Below, in pieces: positions 22,055-37,718 of a stretch of DNA of 64,000 nt. Within the stretch, counting starts at the first letter, position 1. Each line of letters begins with the position of its first letter. The notes beneath the pieces were generated by a model. The model ran no database searches. It saw only the letters and a program-made list of their open reading frames with translations, and was not told the DNA's origin. Position numbers and translations under genes: made by a program. Origin of the DNA: Caenorhabditis elegans. Taxonomy: Eukaryota; Nematoda; Chromadorea; Rhabditida; Rhabditidae. Where the stretch lies: the NCBI RefSeq assembly GCF_000002985.6, contig NC_003282.8, positions 372,001 through 436,000 of the forward strand. The letters are read 5' to 3'.

Positions 22055-24248
22055 ATGACGTCGATGTATAATTTCAAGCGAATTACATGTGTTCCCAATG
22101 CACAGGTTTGTTCTTGTTCTGATCATTGAGAAGTTATATTTTTCAGGAACTGAAAGATGTGGTTCTCTCAAAAACGCAACGCAAAACACCAACCGTCGTG
22201 CATCGCCAATATTCGATTGGAAGAATCCGTGCTTTTTACGCAAGAAAAATCAAGTTCCTACAGCAAACTCTGCATGACAAGCTCACGCAAATCATCACAG
22301 AGTTCCCGAAAATGGAGGAAATTCATCCATTCTACTCGGATCTTATGAACATTCTCTACGACCGTGATCACTACAAAATCGCTCTTGGACAAATGAACAC
22401 AGCTCGTCATTTGATTGACGGAATCGCCCGTGAATACGTTCGTTTGATGAAGTACGCCGACTCGCTTTATCGTTGCAAAATGCTCAAAAGAGCCGCACTT
22501 GGACGTATGGTCAAGCTGCTAAAGCGACAAAAGTCCAGCTTTGAATACCTCGAGCAGGTCCGTCAGCATTTGTCTCGCCTTCCAAGTATCGATCCAGCTA
22601 CTCGTACTCTCATTCTTTGCGGATTCCCAAATGTCGGAAAGTCTTCATTCATCAACAATGTGACACGTGCTGATGTTGAAGTTCAGCCATATGCTTTCAC
22701 TACAAAGGCTCTTTATGTTGGACATCTTGACTATCGTTTCCTCAGATGGCAGGTAAGTATTAAGCGAATTTCTTTTGAACCTTGATAATAATTCACTTTT
22801 CAGGTTATCGATACCCCCGGAATCTTGGATCAGCCACTTGAGGACCGTAACACCATTGAAATGCAAGCAGTTACCGCATTGGCTCATCTGAAAGCATCAG
22901 TGCTCTTCATGATGGATGTTTCAGAACAATGTGATCGTAGTATTGAGGAACAACTTCATCTCTTCGAATCGATCCGTCCATTGTTCGCCAATAAACCAGT
23001 TCTTATTGGTTTGAACAAGGTTGACATCAGACATCGATCTGATTTGCCACCAGAGAAAGCTGCATTGTTGGATCAACTGGAGAAGGAAGGAATTCCAATT
23101 ATTGAGACATCTACACTTACACAAGAAGGAGTTATGGGACTCAGAGATCGTGCTTGCGATGAACTTTTGGCCCAGCGTGTTGAAGCTAAAATTCAAGCCA
23201 AGAAGATCACAAATGTCGAGGATTGTGTGCTGAATCGCGTATTCGTCGCCTACCCGGCTCCACGTGACGAGAAAGTTCGTGCTCCATTTGTTCCACCAGG
23301 TTTGGCCGCAAAAAGAGCTCAGAAGAAATTGCAAGAAGCTCAAGAGCTCATGGAGACTGATGGAGATGAGTTCGCAGCAAAAATTCCACAAAAACCAGGC
23401 AAAATTGGAAAGGAAAAGATTGCAAAGGGTGGATCCCAATCCACCGATCTTGGAGATCTTCGTGATGAGAACACCCGTCGTTTGGAGAGAGAAATTGAGT
23501 TGGAAATGCAAGATGATTATATTCTGGATCTTAAGAAACATTATATGCTGAAGAATCCTGATGAGAAGTACGATATTGTTCCCGAAATCTGGGAAGGACA
23601 CAATCTTGCTGACTTTGTTGACCCGGAAATCCAGTCAAAGCTTGAGAATCTGCTTCGCGAAGAGGAGCTCTTGGAGCAAGCCGGAGAGTATGAATCAGAT
23701 TTGGATAGTGATGATGAGGAGACCAAGGAGAAGTTGAAGCTTGCATTGCAAATCCGAGAAAAAGAAAAACTGTTGACTTTGGATCATGCCGTTAACAAGA
23801 GAATTGCCGGAAGAATTGGTTCACGTATTCATGGTTCAAGAAAGAGAGATCGATCAATGTCTAGATTAGAGAATGAGCTCGGAGAGTTAGGTGTAGATGT
23901 TGACACGAAGAAAATGAAGAACTTGCAAGGACAATGTGCCAAACCACAACTTGGAAAGAAGGTTTGTGTAGAACCGAAATCTATAATTTCGGTTTCAAAT
24001 TAACATAATTTTTCCAGATGAAAGTGGGTCGCTCGCGCAGTCTCAGCGCCGTCCGTCCGGCTCCACGTGATGAGTTGGCATTCCCAGACGAGGAAAAACG
24101 TGCACATGTCGACAAGTTGCGTACGAAAGCAATGCGTGGATTGCGCCGAGAAGCCAAGAAGGGAGAAGCCGATCGTCACGTATACGACCTCAAGCCAAAG
24201 CATTTGTTCTGTGGAAAACGTGGAAACGGAAAAACCGATTGGCGTTAA
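22055..24248 (+). CDS. nog-1: Nucleolar GTP-binding protein NOG1 (60S ribosome biogenesis)
   Basis: NOG1 is an Obg-type GTPase that binds pre-60S particles in the nucleolus. Exon 1 encodes [17 protein letters not shown]. The N-terminal helical region follows ([20 protein letters not shown]). The G domain shows [20 protein letters not shown] (G1), the switch threonine in [30 protein letters not shown] (G3, split by an intron at 22752-22803) and [15 protein letters not shown] (G4). The long exon from 22804 continues into the NOG1 C-terminal region. The final exon gives [20 protein letters not shown] and ends GNGKTDWR then TAA at 24248. About 680 residues is normal. An AATAAA lies near 24420, and rrp-8 begins 296 bp downstream with its own acceptor, suggesting an operon with nog-1 as first gene. 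Confidence 0.96.
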
Positions 24249-24544
24249 GAACATATATATCTTTTGTTCATTTTTTTTTTGTTATTTTTGTTTTGTTATT
24301 CTGTTCGTTTTTTTTCGTCTCCCTGCTTTTTATTCCTTCCAAAAACTGTATACCCATCCATCCATTTTTACCTTCTTCTCACTGCGTCAATCGGCTTCTC
24401 GCCCACATGAGTTTCCCGAATAAAATTCTTCCTGATATTTTTGTAGATTCTGAATTATTTTTTTTCTTCGATATTGCACATTTTTTAGCATTCCGTTGAA
24501 TTTTTCGCTGTATTAGAAAAACTATTTTTTAATTAACTCTTCAG

Positions 24545-26920
24545 ATGGGCAAAAAAAGAAAGATTACGGATGAAAAGGATGCTCAACACGTGCCAGCTGA
24601 GAAACGAGAGGTTAATATCACATTTTCAAAGAAACGTAGTTCTCAAACACAAATTAATTGCAGAAAGTAGAAAATTGGTTAAAGAAATCTACGGAAAAAC
24701 CAACAAGTTCACAATCTGACGCTGAAAAGAAAAAGAAACGTCCATGGCGTAATAAGGTCCGTAAACTTGCCGCAAAAAAGGCAGCAGCTGACAAGAAATC
24801 TGAAAATCCAGAAGAACCTCCGCTGATTCTCGAACCAAAGAGTTCTTCGGATGAAAATACGAAAAAGAAGAGAAAACGGGGCCCAAAAAAGAAGAAGTTC
24901 AAGCCCGAAGTTGCTGGAAAAGCTGCTGAAACTGAAAATGATGACGTGGCAGCAGCTCCAGAAGAAGCAGATCCAATTGCAGAGGCTAAAAAGAGACTTG
25001 ACGCGGGACGATTCAGATTTCTGAACGAAAAACTCTATACATGTACTGGTTCTGAAGCATTTGATTTCTTCAAGGAGGATCCGACGGCTTTTGATCTATA
25101 TCACAAGGGATTTGCTGATCAGGTAAACATTAATTGGTATCTCAGTTTCACAACGAAGCCTTTAAAATGATATATGTGCCATTTGAAGGTGTTCCAAGAG
25201 TATATGTTAAAGGTGGAGTAGCGCCAGTGGGGAAATTGCTTTAAAACATGCAAACATATGGTACCACAATGACCGAATATCATGATAAAAAAATTCAAAA
25301 ATTTTTTCTAAATTTTATATGATTTTTTGAAAATTGAAAAAATCTCAGTTTTTGCCTAATTCCTATTTGAATTACCGCCAAGTGGATTTGTTCGATGAAG
25401 CGCGCTTGCACGTTTTTAAATTTATTTATTTTGTTTTTTGTTGTTTTCCACCGATTTTTAATGTTTTCGGTGTATTTTTGCTCGAGTTTTAGAGAAAAAG
25501 TCAAAATAAATGAAAATTTTCGATTAAAAAGCACGCTTTTCTCTAAAGTTCGAGCATACACCGAAAAGAATACACCGAAAACATTAAAAATCGGTGAAAA
25601 ATAACAAAAAATAAAATAAATAAATTTAAAAACGTGCAAGCGCGCTCCATCGAACAAATCCAATTGGCGGTAATTCAAATAGGAATTAGGCAAAAACAGA
25701 TTTTTCAATTTTCAAAAAATCATATAAAAGTTAGAAATTTTTTTGAATTTTTTTATCATGATATTCGGTCATTGTGGCCCCATAGGCATGTTTTAAAGCA
25801 ATTTCCCCACTGGCGCTACTCCACCTTTAATGCAAAATTTTAAACGGGAAAGCTATACTCTCAACCCCTAAAATGAGCGAGAAAACTTTGTCTTGTCAGT
25901 TGTGAACTCTCAAATTTTCAGGTAAAAAAATGGCCAAATCACCCACTCCGCGAGATTATCCGCTGGCTTCAATCCAAACCGGATCAACAATCAGTATTCG
26001 ATTTGGGTTGTGGAGAGGCTAAAATTGCAGAAGCCGTTGGAGAAAAGCATAAGGTTCATATAATTCCCTGGAAAAATCACATTACATTTCTCATGTTTTT
26101 TAATAGATTCGCTCATTCGATTTGGTTGCAGTGAATGATCGTGTTGAGTCGTGCGATATGTCGAAACTTCCAGCTGAAGATTCATCAGCTGATATTGTTA
26201 TTTATTGCCTATCACTGATGGGAACAAATCTTTATGATTTTATTCGAGAAGCTCGAAGAGTTCTTAAAATTGGGTAAACAAGCATTTCAATTTAAATATA
26301 AGCAGACACCGTAACCGAGAGTGCCTTTTTCGATTTATCGGTGTTTTTCAGGGAAAATCGAAAAATCAGAAAAATAAATAAATAAATACAACCATAAATT
26401 CGATTTTTGTCGGTGGTTTTTTGGGTGAGGTTCTCAGGATTCTTGGGTGAGGCTAGGAATTAAGTTGATGTCACGGGTGGCATTTTTCACTTTTTCGATG
26501 TTTTTCAGGAAACTAACATTTTTCGATTTTCCGGAAAATCAAATAATCAAATAAAAATGTTCAGAAATAGTCATAAAATACCATTTTTACCAAACTTTGC
26601 TTATATTGATGAGAAAAAACATAAAAATTCTTCTGTAAAGAAGAGAAAAAACCAAATTTTCAAACTAATTTTTGAAAAACAGAAAATTTATTTGCAAAAA
26701 TCAATTTTTCAGAGGAATTCTCAAAATCGCAGAAGTCACATCTCGTTTCGTGTCAATCAAACAATTTTGCGAGGCGATCACAAAAATGGGATTCGAGCAA
26801 TCACACCGTCGTGAGCTAACCGATTACTTCATGATGATGGAATTCAAGAAAGTCGAGAAAGTTGAGCAGAAAAGGCCATACGGACTCAAATTGAAGCCTT
26901 GTTTGTATAAGAAACGCTGA
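24545..26920 (+). CDS. rrp-8: RRP8 rRNA methyltransferase (m1A, large-subunit rRNA)
   Basis: RRP8 methylates N1 of a conserved adenine in large-subunit rRNA. The start codon directly follows the acceptor TTAACTCTTCAG, the arrangement expected for a trans-spliced downstream operon gene. Exon 1 (MGKKRKITDEKDAQHVPAEK) and exon 2 form a lysine-rich nucleolar N terminus (KKKKRPWRNKVRKLAAKKAA). The Methyltransf_8 domain follows: FADQVKKWPNHPLREIIRWL, SAM-binding VFDLGCGEAKIAEAVG, then SCDMSKLPAEDSSADIVIYC, LSLMGTNLYDFIREARRVLK, and finally RPYGLKLKPCLYKKR then TGA at 26920. Introns are large for so small a gene. The one at about 25123-25921 is mostly a 624-bp palindromic transposon. The symbol is from recall. 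Confidence 0.93.
25207..25830. mobile_element. TTAA-flanked palindromic transposon in an rrp-8 intron
   Basis: It starts TTAAAGGTGGAGTAGCGCCA and ends with its reverse complement TGGCGCTACTCCACCTTTAA. The arms are about 300 bp and nearly exact around an axis near 25520. TTAA at both outer edges looks like a TTAA target duplication. Relatives lie at 39016-39655 and, as half a copy, at about 28170-28281. Frames inside are arm translations, not genes. Confidence 0.9.
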
Positions 26921-29733
26921 TTTTTTGATTTTTTGTTGATTTTTTAAAAACGATGATCATTGGAAATGCGGTTTCCCGTTTTCAAAGATTTTTCATCAGT
27001 TTTCAATTGTTTTTGTTGTTGATTTTGAAATTGCTGCCTATTCTGTTCTGATTTTTCGAAAACTAAAAATCTTTGAAAAATGAATGTAAATTTATAATTC
27101 TATTTTCGACCATAAAATTCAGATTCTCTAAATATAATCACCGTCATCATGGGATAACTACAATCTGACAGAAGACAGAGACTCGAGAAAATGTGAATAC
27201 AAATTGGCTGATATAGATTTTTTCAGAAGCAAGTAGTCAGTTTCTTTGATTTTAATATTATGATACCCAATTTTGCGACTTTCGATACGTAGGTCTCTAA
27301 ACGATCGAAATTTTACAACTACAGTACCCCCGAATTTTTTTTTGCGATTTTTGTTTTCCAAAAATTCAAAGTCCAAGTTCTACAAATGTTGAAATATTAA
27401 GCAATTTTGGTGCAAGCCAGGAATGGGCGGCAACTGTCGTTCGGCAAATTCGATAATATTTGCCGGAAATTTTCCAATTCCGAGAAATTGCCGGTTTGCC
27501 GATTTGCCGGAAATTTTTGTTTTCGGCAAATTGCTGATTTGCCGTTTGTCGGATATCAGATTTGTCAGAAACGTTGAGAGCGATTGTTTAAAGACGGAAA
27601 CTCTTAAACTGTACCTTTTAAAAATTTTTCATGTTTTCTTTAGATATTTCATATAATTTCTACACTTTTCAAAATAGATGTAGGAACATTCATAGGATGC
27701 GTACAATTTTGCCGATTAAAATTGAAGTTCTGAAATTACTTTTAAAAAATGTACATATTTTCGGCAATTTCCGGTTTCCGACAAATCGGCAATTTATCGG
27801 TTTGCCGAAATTTTTCAATTCCGGCGATTTGCCGCTTTGTCGATTTGCCGGAAATTTCAATTCCGGCAATTTGCCGGAAATTTCAATTCCGGAAATCTGC
27901 CGCTTTGTCAATTTGCCGGAAATTTCAATCCCGGCAATTTGCCGATTTGCCGGAAACTTCAATTCCGGCAATTTGCCGATTTGCCGGAAACTTCAATTCC
28001 GGCAGTTTGCCGATTTGCCGGAAAAAATTCTACATTTTTTATATTGCAATTTTGTTTGAATTATTCGTGTTAAAACATTGTAGGAGTCGAAACATACGAC
28101 ATTGCTTTGTATTTCCTCAAAAGCTCATATGTTTCAAAATTTTGTAAATTTGCCAAAACTTTTAGATTTTTCAACATTTCCGGTCAAAGTTTTTGGAGTG
28201 TTTTATTTTAATATTCGGTCGTTTTGGATCTTTATAAGTGTATTTAGGCAAAATCTCTACAGACGCTACTTCCACCTTTAATTATTGAAACAATTCAAAA
28301 GTGTCCCAAAAAATCACCGTCCAAATGCCTGCGTCTCTGCGCGGAGACACATCACAATTCAAATGATGTTTGTTTTTTTTTTGGCGCCAAAACTTCTAGA
28401 ATTACCAAGTTAGCTATTTCAATTTAATATTTTGATTTATTATCAATTAATTGAACCAAGATTTCAGAATTTAAATTTTTTTTGTACTTTTTGGTTACCG
28501 TATTTCCTCTACAAATATATCCTGACATACTAATAATTTTCAAAGTTTGAATTCATTTTATCAATGATTTTTGAAACCCATGTCATTTGAAAGATGACAT
28601 TAAAAAAAAATAAACGCGCGGCAATTGCCGATTACCGGAAATTTTGAAAACCCGCAAATGCCGGAATTGCCGATTGCCGGACACTTCCGATTGCCGTGCA
28701 CCCCTGCTCCGAACTAGAAAAAGCCTATCTGAAACTTTCAGTGCATTTTTTTCACTTTCGAGTTGCTTTTGAAAATTGTATTTTATGAAATATCATCTGA
28801 AACTTTTAAAACAATCTGAAGTCAGCGTCAGCGCTGACCAAGTAACAGAGATTTTGGCTTTGCGAGTTAGTACAAGTCTATAAATAGTCGATCTCTATTT
28901 AAACGAGGAGAATTTTCAATTTCGAACACCTTAATAAGGAGCGTTTTGACTATGTGGTGGGATAGAAAAAAGTTGAACACATGTTTGGGCTTTTAAATTA
29001 CTTAATTTGTTCCGGCAAATCACCCCTGTGAGTCTGCAAATTTTTATTTGAAACTTTAGTACTGAATACTGAATACTGAAGTATACTTAAGTACTGAAAG
29101 TTGTACACGTGGAAACTTTTTCTGATTATGTAAAACATTGGTTTTGTTATAGAACAGAACAATCATGTGCCAATCGTTGAGTTTATTCTACTTCAAATCA
29201 CAAGAGTAGTGATAATTAGTAATCAAAAGAATAATAACTACGAGATAGTGTATGAGTTAACGGAGACAAAGGAAAGGATCTCTTGAGGATCGGTTGGGAT
29301 GGAGATGCTCAACAACATTCACATATATACCTCGCCATATTTCTCATTTTAGTCATTTATCAACTTTTTCTCCTCTCTCTTTTGTTATTGATTAGTCTTT
29401 CTGATACGTGTTGTACTGAAAAGGTTGGGAAACTTCTGGAACATCCATTACCTTGTGGCAACTAAAGGGAAATAGTTATTTAAAACAGGAAGGTGATATT
29501 GAGAAGGTGTTTGTTTATTCTTTATTTTTAAATAAAAAAAAAGAATCGGAGATAAATTGAAAAAAAATCACAAAAACTAATTATCAGAAGACTAATTATG
29601 CCACGTGGTGTTTTGCGAAGTGTTAGCCTAGAAACTGTTCCCTTTATTCGTCCTTCTCATTACTCTAAATTAATTTCCCTCATGGTTTTTTAAGGGTAGA
29701 GCCACTTATTCATTTTGTGAACACTTTTCAACA
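26921..29733. other. 2.8-kb spacer between rrp-8 and gpa-4
   Basis: I see no coding exon. It contains the rrp-8 3' flank, a minisatellite element (27430-28025), half of a TTAA palindrome (about 28170-28281), a small GCCG-rich block ending GTGCACCCCTG (28618-28710), and AT-rich sequence that should carry the gpa-4 promoter. A self-complementary GTCAGCGCTGAC lies at about 28830. Confidence 0.65.
27430..28025. repeat. Second copy of the GCCG minisatellite with unique core
   Basis: GCCGG units related to GATTTGCCGGAAATTTCAAT then TCCGGCAATTT flank a core at about 27560-27720 that matches the core in the spl-1 intron (TTTAGATATTTCATATAATT; CATTCATAGGATGCGTACAA). Orientation is the same in both. 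Frames translate to [10 protein letters not shown]-type repeats and are not taken as genes. Confidence 0.88.
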
Positions 29734-32483
29734 ATGGGATGCTTTCACAGCACTGGCTCGGAGGCTAAGAAACGATCAAAACTGATAGATGAACAGGTTG
29801 AATTCATTTTTGCTTTCCACCTTTCAGATATTCTAATTTTAGCTTCGTCATGACCATGAACGCTGTGTCGGCGAGATTAAGCTCCTACTCCTCGGAGCCG
29901 GAGAGTCTGGAAAGTCGACAATCGTTCGTCAAATGCGCATTCTTCATGAAACGGGATTCAACAAACAAGAACAGATGGCCTATCGACCAGTTGTTTTCAG
30001 CAACATGGTTCAGGTATTTGACGCGTTAGGAATTAAAAAAAAAAGATTTGATACTTTCAGTCAATGCTCGCAATTCTGAAAGCGATGCAACCACTCAACA
30101 TAAGTTTCACAGATGCAGCACGTGAAGAAGACGCTCGAATGTTCATTTCACACTTTCTTCATGTCAACAATGCAGAACTTTCTGAGGCATTCTCACTGGA
30201 GCTCTCTGATTTAATGAAGCAATTGTGGATGGATGAAGGTGGGACACTTAGGCTGAAAGGTTGCCAAACTTTCAAAAAGCCAAATGAGCTCATTAAAGAG
30301 CATGATAGACACGTGAACTAGGACTCCTATGAGGTCGCCGCATGTATCCGACTGTATAATGCGGCGCGGAACCACGAACGTGCCCGTCGCTTCCAAATAA
30401 CTACCTTCCGCACTTCATTGCACACGCACATAGGCGTCGGCGTGAGGCTTGTATTTTGCGTCTCATTCAGCTGGGAGCCCTAACATGAACTAATCGTGCA
30501 AATAATATAAAAAATACGCATTGAAAGCGCAGTTAATAATACTCACATATGTCTCTCATCAATGTTAGATTGAATCCTTAAGGATTATTGTTGCGGTACA
30601 ATAGCTGTACTAAATTCCATTTAGAGTTTTTAAGCGGAATGATAAATTGAGATAGTCTACAACAAAAGAGTTACTGCGATGATGTGGTTGATGTACTGTA
30701 GATATTGTAGATATACTAAAAATCCATTTGATGTTTCTGAGTGTAATGTAGATTGCTTTGGAGCTTGTAGGAATTTTTAAAGTTTGGCCCAAAATTGCAA
30801 TTTACCTGTAGACTTTTAGATTAGTGAACGTTTCCATTAAAACTCAGCTATGAATAGTTTTCTCTGAAATAACATGCCATGTGGAAAATGTTCTACATAT
30901 ATGCAGAACGTTATTCAATCAAATCATCCACATGTTTGAAGGTGTCAAGAAATGCGTTAAACGAGCACATGAATATCAGCTGAACGACTCGGCTGAGTAT
31001 TACTTCAACGCATTGGATCGTATCTCATCATCCTCTTACTTGCCAACTCAGGATGATATTCTTAGAGCTCGTGTCAAGTCAACTGGCATTGTTGAGACAA
31101 CCTTCATGTATAAGGATTTGTGTTTCAAGTGAGTTTTTATTTTTCTCTCGCTCGAGCGCTTTTTTTGAGAACAGTAATTTGTAATTTATTGCCCCATTAC
31201 TAATGACGAAAATTCGTGATTTGGCTTACGTCACGCGTGATTCCAAAACAGATCTGGACTCAAGGGTGTATAATAAAATAAGAATGTCACGAAATTCTAA
31301 TTAGAGCGTCGCCCTGATGTATGATGTATCACTTTTATATTTATAATTTTATCAATTAGTATTTTCGCAGACGTTTGACGCATTAGAACCATCGCCTCTG
31401 GGGACCTCCGCATCACCGATAGAAGAGGAAATAAAAGAACCGATTTGAAAAATAGTTAAATAACTGAGGGTTCCGGTAAAGAACATTAGCTGCACGTGTT
31501 CTCACGGTTTCCTACGTGAATTAACGCGTGAAGTGGGTAACTTCAGTTGCTCCAACTTTGCTGAAAATATAAGTACTTCTTTTAATTTAACTTAAATATT
31601 TCACCATGAGAAAAATATCGTTTTTTGCAGAATGTTCGACGTCGGAGGTCAACGTTCGGAACGTAAGAAGTGGATACATTGCTTTGATAGTGTAACTGCA
31701 GTCATATTCTGTGTTGCACTCAGCGAGTATGACTTGAGACTCGCCGAAGACCAGACTATGGTATGTTTGTAGTTGATTCACGATGTTTGCATAATGTTCC
31801 ACAGTGAGCATAATGGACATGTCGCGGTTCACAAATAAACTTTGCTTATGCATATTTTCTAGTGCACATCAGGGGTGTGCGGCAAATCTCAAAATTTGCC
31901 GAGCTCGGCAAATTCGGCAAATTCGGCAAATTTGCCGCACACCCCTGGTGCACATATATCGTTAGCATCCACGAGGAGTAAAGCTATATATGCCTAGTTA
32001 GCCCTTATTTAGTATAAACTTTGTTGTATGTAGTTTGATCACGGTCGGTATTATACCACACCACATAGCCAAAACATATTTCTATTTTCAGAACCGAATG
32101 CACGAATCAATGCAATTGTTTGACTCAATCGTGAACAATTGCTGGTTTACCGAGACATCGATTATCCTATTCCTTAACAAAATGGACATTTTCGAGGAAA
32201 GAATCCGTTACACACCATTGACCGTCTGTTTCCCAGAGTATCAAGGGGGTATGACAATTACTGAAACATCAACCTTCATTCAAAGTCGTTTTGAGATTCT
32301 CAATAAAAGACAAACACCCGCTCAAAAGGCAAGTTGCAAGGCATTGATTTAAATGTTTTTTTGCTTTAGGAAATCTACAGTCACTTCACATGTGCCACGG
32401 ACACAAACAACATCCGTTTTGTGTTCGACGCTGTTACCGACATCATTATCCGTAATAACCTCTATCTTTGCGGTCTTTATTAA
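29734..32483 (+). CDS. gpa-4: Heterotrimeric G protein alpha subunit
   Basis: Exon 1 starts MGCFHS, giving a Gly2 myristoylation and Cys3 palmitoylation site for the plasma membrane. Then [20 protein letters not shown] (G1), a helical domain ([20 protein letters not shown]...LWMDEG), [20 protein letters not shown], switch I arginine in [40 protein letters not shown] (switch II), [12 protein letters not shown] (G4, with NKMD where most have NKKD), [20 protein letters not shown] (G5), and the C terminus NNLYLCGLY. The cysteine four from the end is the pertussis-toxin site of Gi/o types. Eight exons; the introns at 30237-30939 and 31131-31630 are large, and 31761-32091 holds a 78-bp hAT-like MITE. 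In worms gpa-4 is a chemosensory-neuron G-alpha (recall). Confidence 0.94.
30320..30484. mobile_element. GC-rich inserted element in a gpa-4 intron
   Basis: From AGGACTCCTATGAGGTCGCC through CGCATGTATCCGACTGTA and GGCGGCGCGGAACCACGAACG-like sequence to CAGCTGGGAGCCCT. The ends AGGACTCC and GGAGCCCT are imperfect inverted repeats. A related element in opposite orientation lies downstream of gpa-4 (about 33486-33625) with the same ordered words. It is GC-rich against an AT-rich intron. Confidence 0.65.
31870..31947. mobile_element. 78-bp hAT-like MITE with perfect 8-bp target duplication
   Basis: CAGGGGTGTGCGGCAAATCT... ends in ...AAATTTGCCGCACACCCCTG, so nearly the whole element is one inverted repeat with GGCAAATT units. 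It is flanked by the identical octamer GTGCACAT (31862-31869 and 31948-31955). CAGGGGTG ends and 8-bp duplications are hallmarks of hAT transposons. Related ends occur at 40440 and 59246. Confidence 0.92.
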
Positions 32484-33947
32484 ACGTTTAACTAGATTAG
32501 CACAAATGCTTGGCCTCTTTGAGTCTTTTTTCATTTACTCAGATGGATACTCTCGTTGTCTGCGTATCCTCTGATTCTCTTTACTTACGACTTGTTCTAT
32601 ATTTCTCCAAATATAAGTTATGAGAGAACAAAGTTCAATGATTTTTATGAATCATTGGATATTTTTAGAAAAGCCTTTAAAAATTAAAAAAAAACAATTA
32701 ATTCTCGAGTTGTGACGTTTTCGTCGCCTTTGTACTTTTTGTTCCACCTATTGTTCTTCTCCCATCCAACTTTAAAAAAAAGGTTTTAGAGTACATTCTT
32801 CTCAAGAGTACTTCTATATTCACTGTGAGCCCCTGATTTTACTTTCAACAAATTCAGAACTTTCATAAACATTTCTCATTATTTTTCTTTAATCTTGCAT
32901 AATTGCTTAAATTTTTAGTACGCCTCAAAACTTTGTTTTTTGTTACTATATTTATCCGTTTGTGTTTAGTTGTTTGTTGTTCAAACTGTTCCTGTTAGTT
33001 TTATTTTATAAAATCTCTCAGACTTGATGCTAAATTCCGGTTTTTCAAAAAATAATATGATAATAACAAAAATTCGGAATTCCAAAACCCAAAAGTTCAA
33101 ACTTACAAAATATCAAGATTCCAAAAAAATATTTTCCATCCGCTTTTCTTAATTCTAGAATAGAATACTAAAAGAATCATTTGAAAACATTTCAAGGCGT
33201 CTCTGTTTCTCTTTTTGTCCAAATGTCCATATACTTTATTTCCCATCTTTATATCAAAAATCTTTTACTACCCAAAAGTCGATTTTCTGTTGTCCAGCCC
33301 ACTTTTCAGTCTTCAAACCTCATCTTTTACTGAATGTTCAATTTTTGTGAAATAAATGTACTTATTCAAGACCACCATTGTCCATCTGTGTGATTTAATG
33401 TCCGGTCGTTCTGGATTCCCATTTTGGCTTCATTTTGTTTTTGAGAACAAAAATTAAAGCATCGTTTTGAAGAAAAAAAACCTATAGGTCTCCCAGCTAA
33501 GTGAGGCGCGGACTTCACGATCGGGTTCCCTGCCGCACTATATATTCGGATACATGCACTGTGATTGACGCTGTGAGGCCGGCGCGGGCGCCGCTGTGGC
33601 GACCTCATAGGGGACCTGGTCCCTAAAAAATTAATTTATTGATTTAGAATTTTGAATTTAAACCTGACAATACAATCGAAAAACAATCCCTACTTTATAA
33701 TGAGATGCAAATTTTGTGGAGCTAAGGTTCAATTTCTTATACTTAAAACAAAACAGTTCCAAAAAATCTGTATTCCAAAATAATTAACATTTAGTGATTA
33801 TAATCAATATAGAAAATAAGCAGAGAATCACCAGAAAATATGGCCAACTAAGTGACAGAACACAACTGAAAGATAGATTTTTGAAGAAAAAAGTAACACA
33901 ATTATTTTTGAGAGAAAAAGAAACAATTTTAGGTTTTTTATTATTTA
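32484..33947. other. Spacer between convergent gpa-4 and kgb-1
   Basis: This holds both 3' UTRs. It is AT-rich with no coding exon I can support. A GC-rich repeat (about 33486-33625) related to one inside gpa-4 stands out. Confidence 0.6.
33486..33625. mobile_element. GC-rich element related to the gpa-4 intron insertion (inverted)
   Basis: On the minus strand it reads CCCCTATGAGGTCGCC...GCATGTATCCGAATATATAG...GCGGCAGGGAACC...AGCTGGGAGACCTATAGG, matching word for word the order in 30320-30484. Ends AGGTCTCC and GGGGACC are imperfectly inverted. A weaker relative (CATGCGGATACGTACGGCGT then GAGGC) lies in a kgb-1 intron at about 34630-34670. Confidence 0.65.
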
Positions 33948-36886
<2,939 letters not shown>

Positions 36887-37718
36887 CTTATTGTGCCTAA
36901 AAAGTTATTAGTTTCAGGGAGAAATACTTAAAATTCAAAAATTAAATATAAACGTTAGTCATTAAATTTCAGCTTTTCTTAAATTTTTAAAAGTATAATT
37001 TCAATTTCCAAATAAACGTTTGAAAAAATCTATAAAAATTTCATAATTCTTATCACTTGCAAAAATGTTTCTGATTTTCCTTTCCAACCGGAACTGATAA
37101 AAATGCCTTAAAATTGTTGAGTTTCATCAAAACTGAGTCATTTCAACCCACGTAGAAATCAATAAATCTTAAAAACGGAGATTCTAACAGTTTGGAAAAT
37201 TATTTTCTTTCCAAATATTGACTTTCCATTTCTGGAGTGAAAAAAAATGAGGGAGGGGATATATGTACATATTGTTAGTGAAATACAGTTTTCATTTTTT
37301 GAAGTGCAAACTAAACCTGACAATGTTTAAAAAATAGACTAAAAATAGAAAGATATGTAGTTTAATAAATAATCTTTGCAGCTAATCTTTAAATGTTTAA
37401 TCATAACTTTGGATTTGTAATAAAGAAGTCATTTTTTAACATTTAATGAAATTTCAGCGTTTTTGTTTGGGTTTTTATGTTTTTTAATCGACTCATAAAC
37501 TCATATTTCATATTTGCATGACGCAAAAAATGTTCACACTTCAAAAATTTGACTTCAGTTGTGAATGATCTTACACTTTTTGCGCTTGGTTTTGAAAGGA
37601 TGTTCGTATTTAGGAAACAAAAGTCAACACTAATTTCAATGGAAAATTTAAATATTTTAGGTATCAAGTTGACTGGAATGTAACATCCAATAGTGTGTTT
37701 CTTTTTTTTAAACCTTTA

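Noticed and set aside
28618-28710. Full hAT-like MITE with GTGCACCCCTG end
   Set aside because: Only one end and short GCCG units are visible; no opposing end or duplication.
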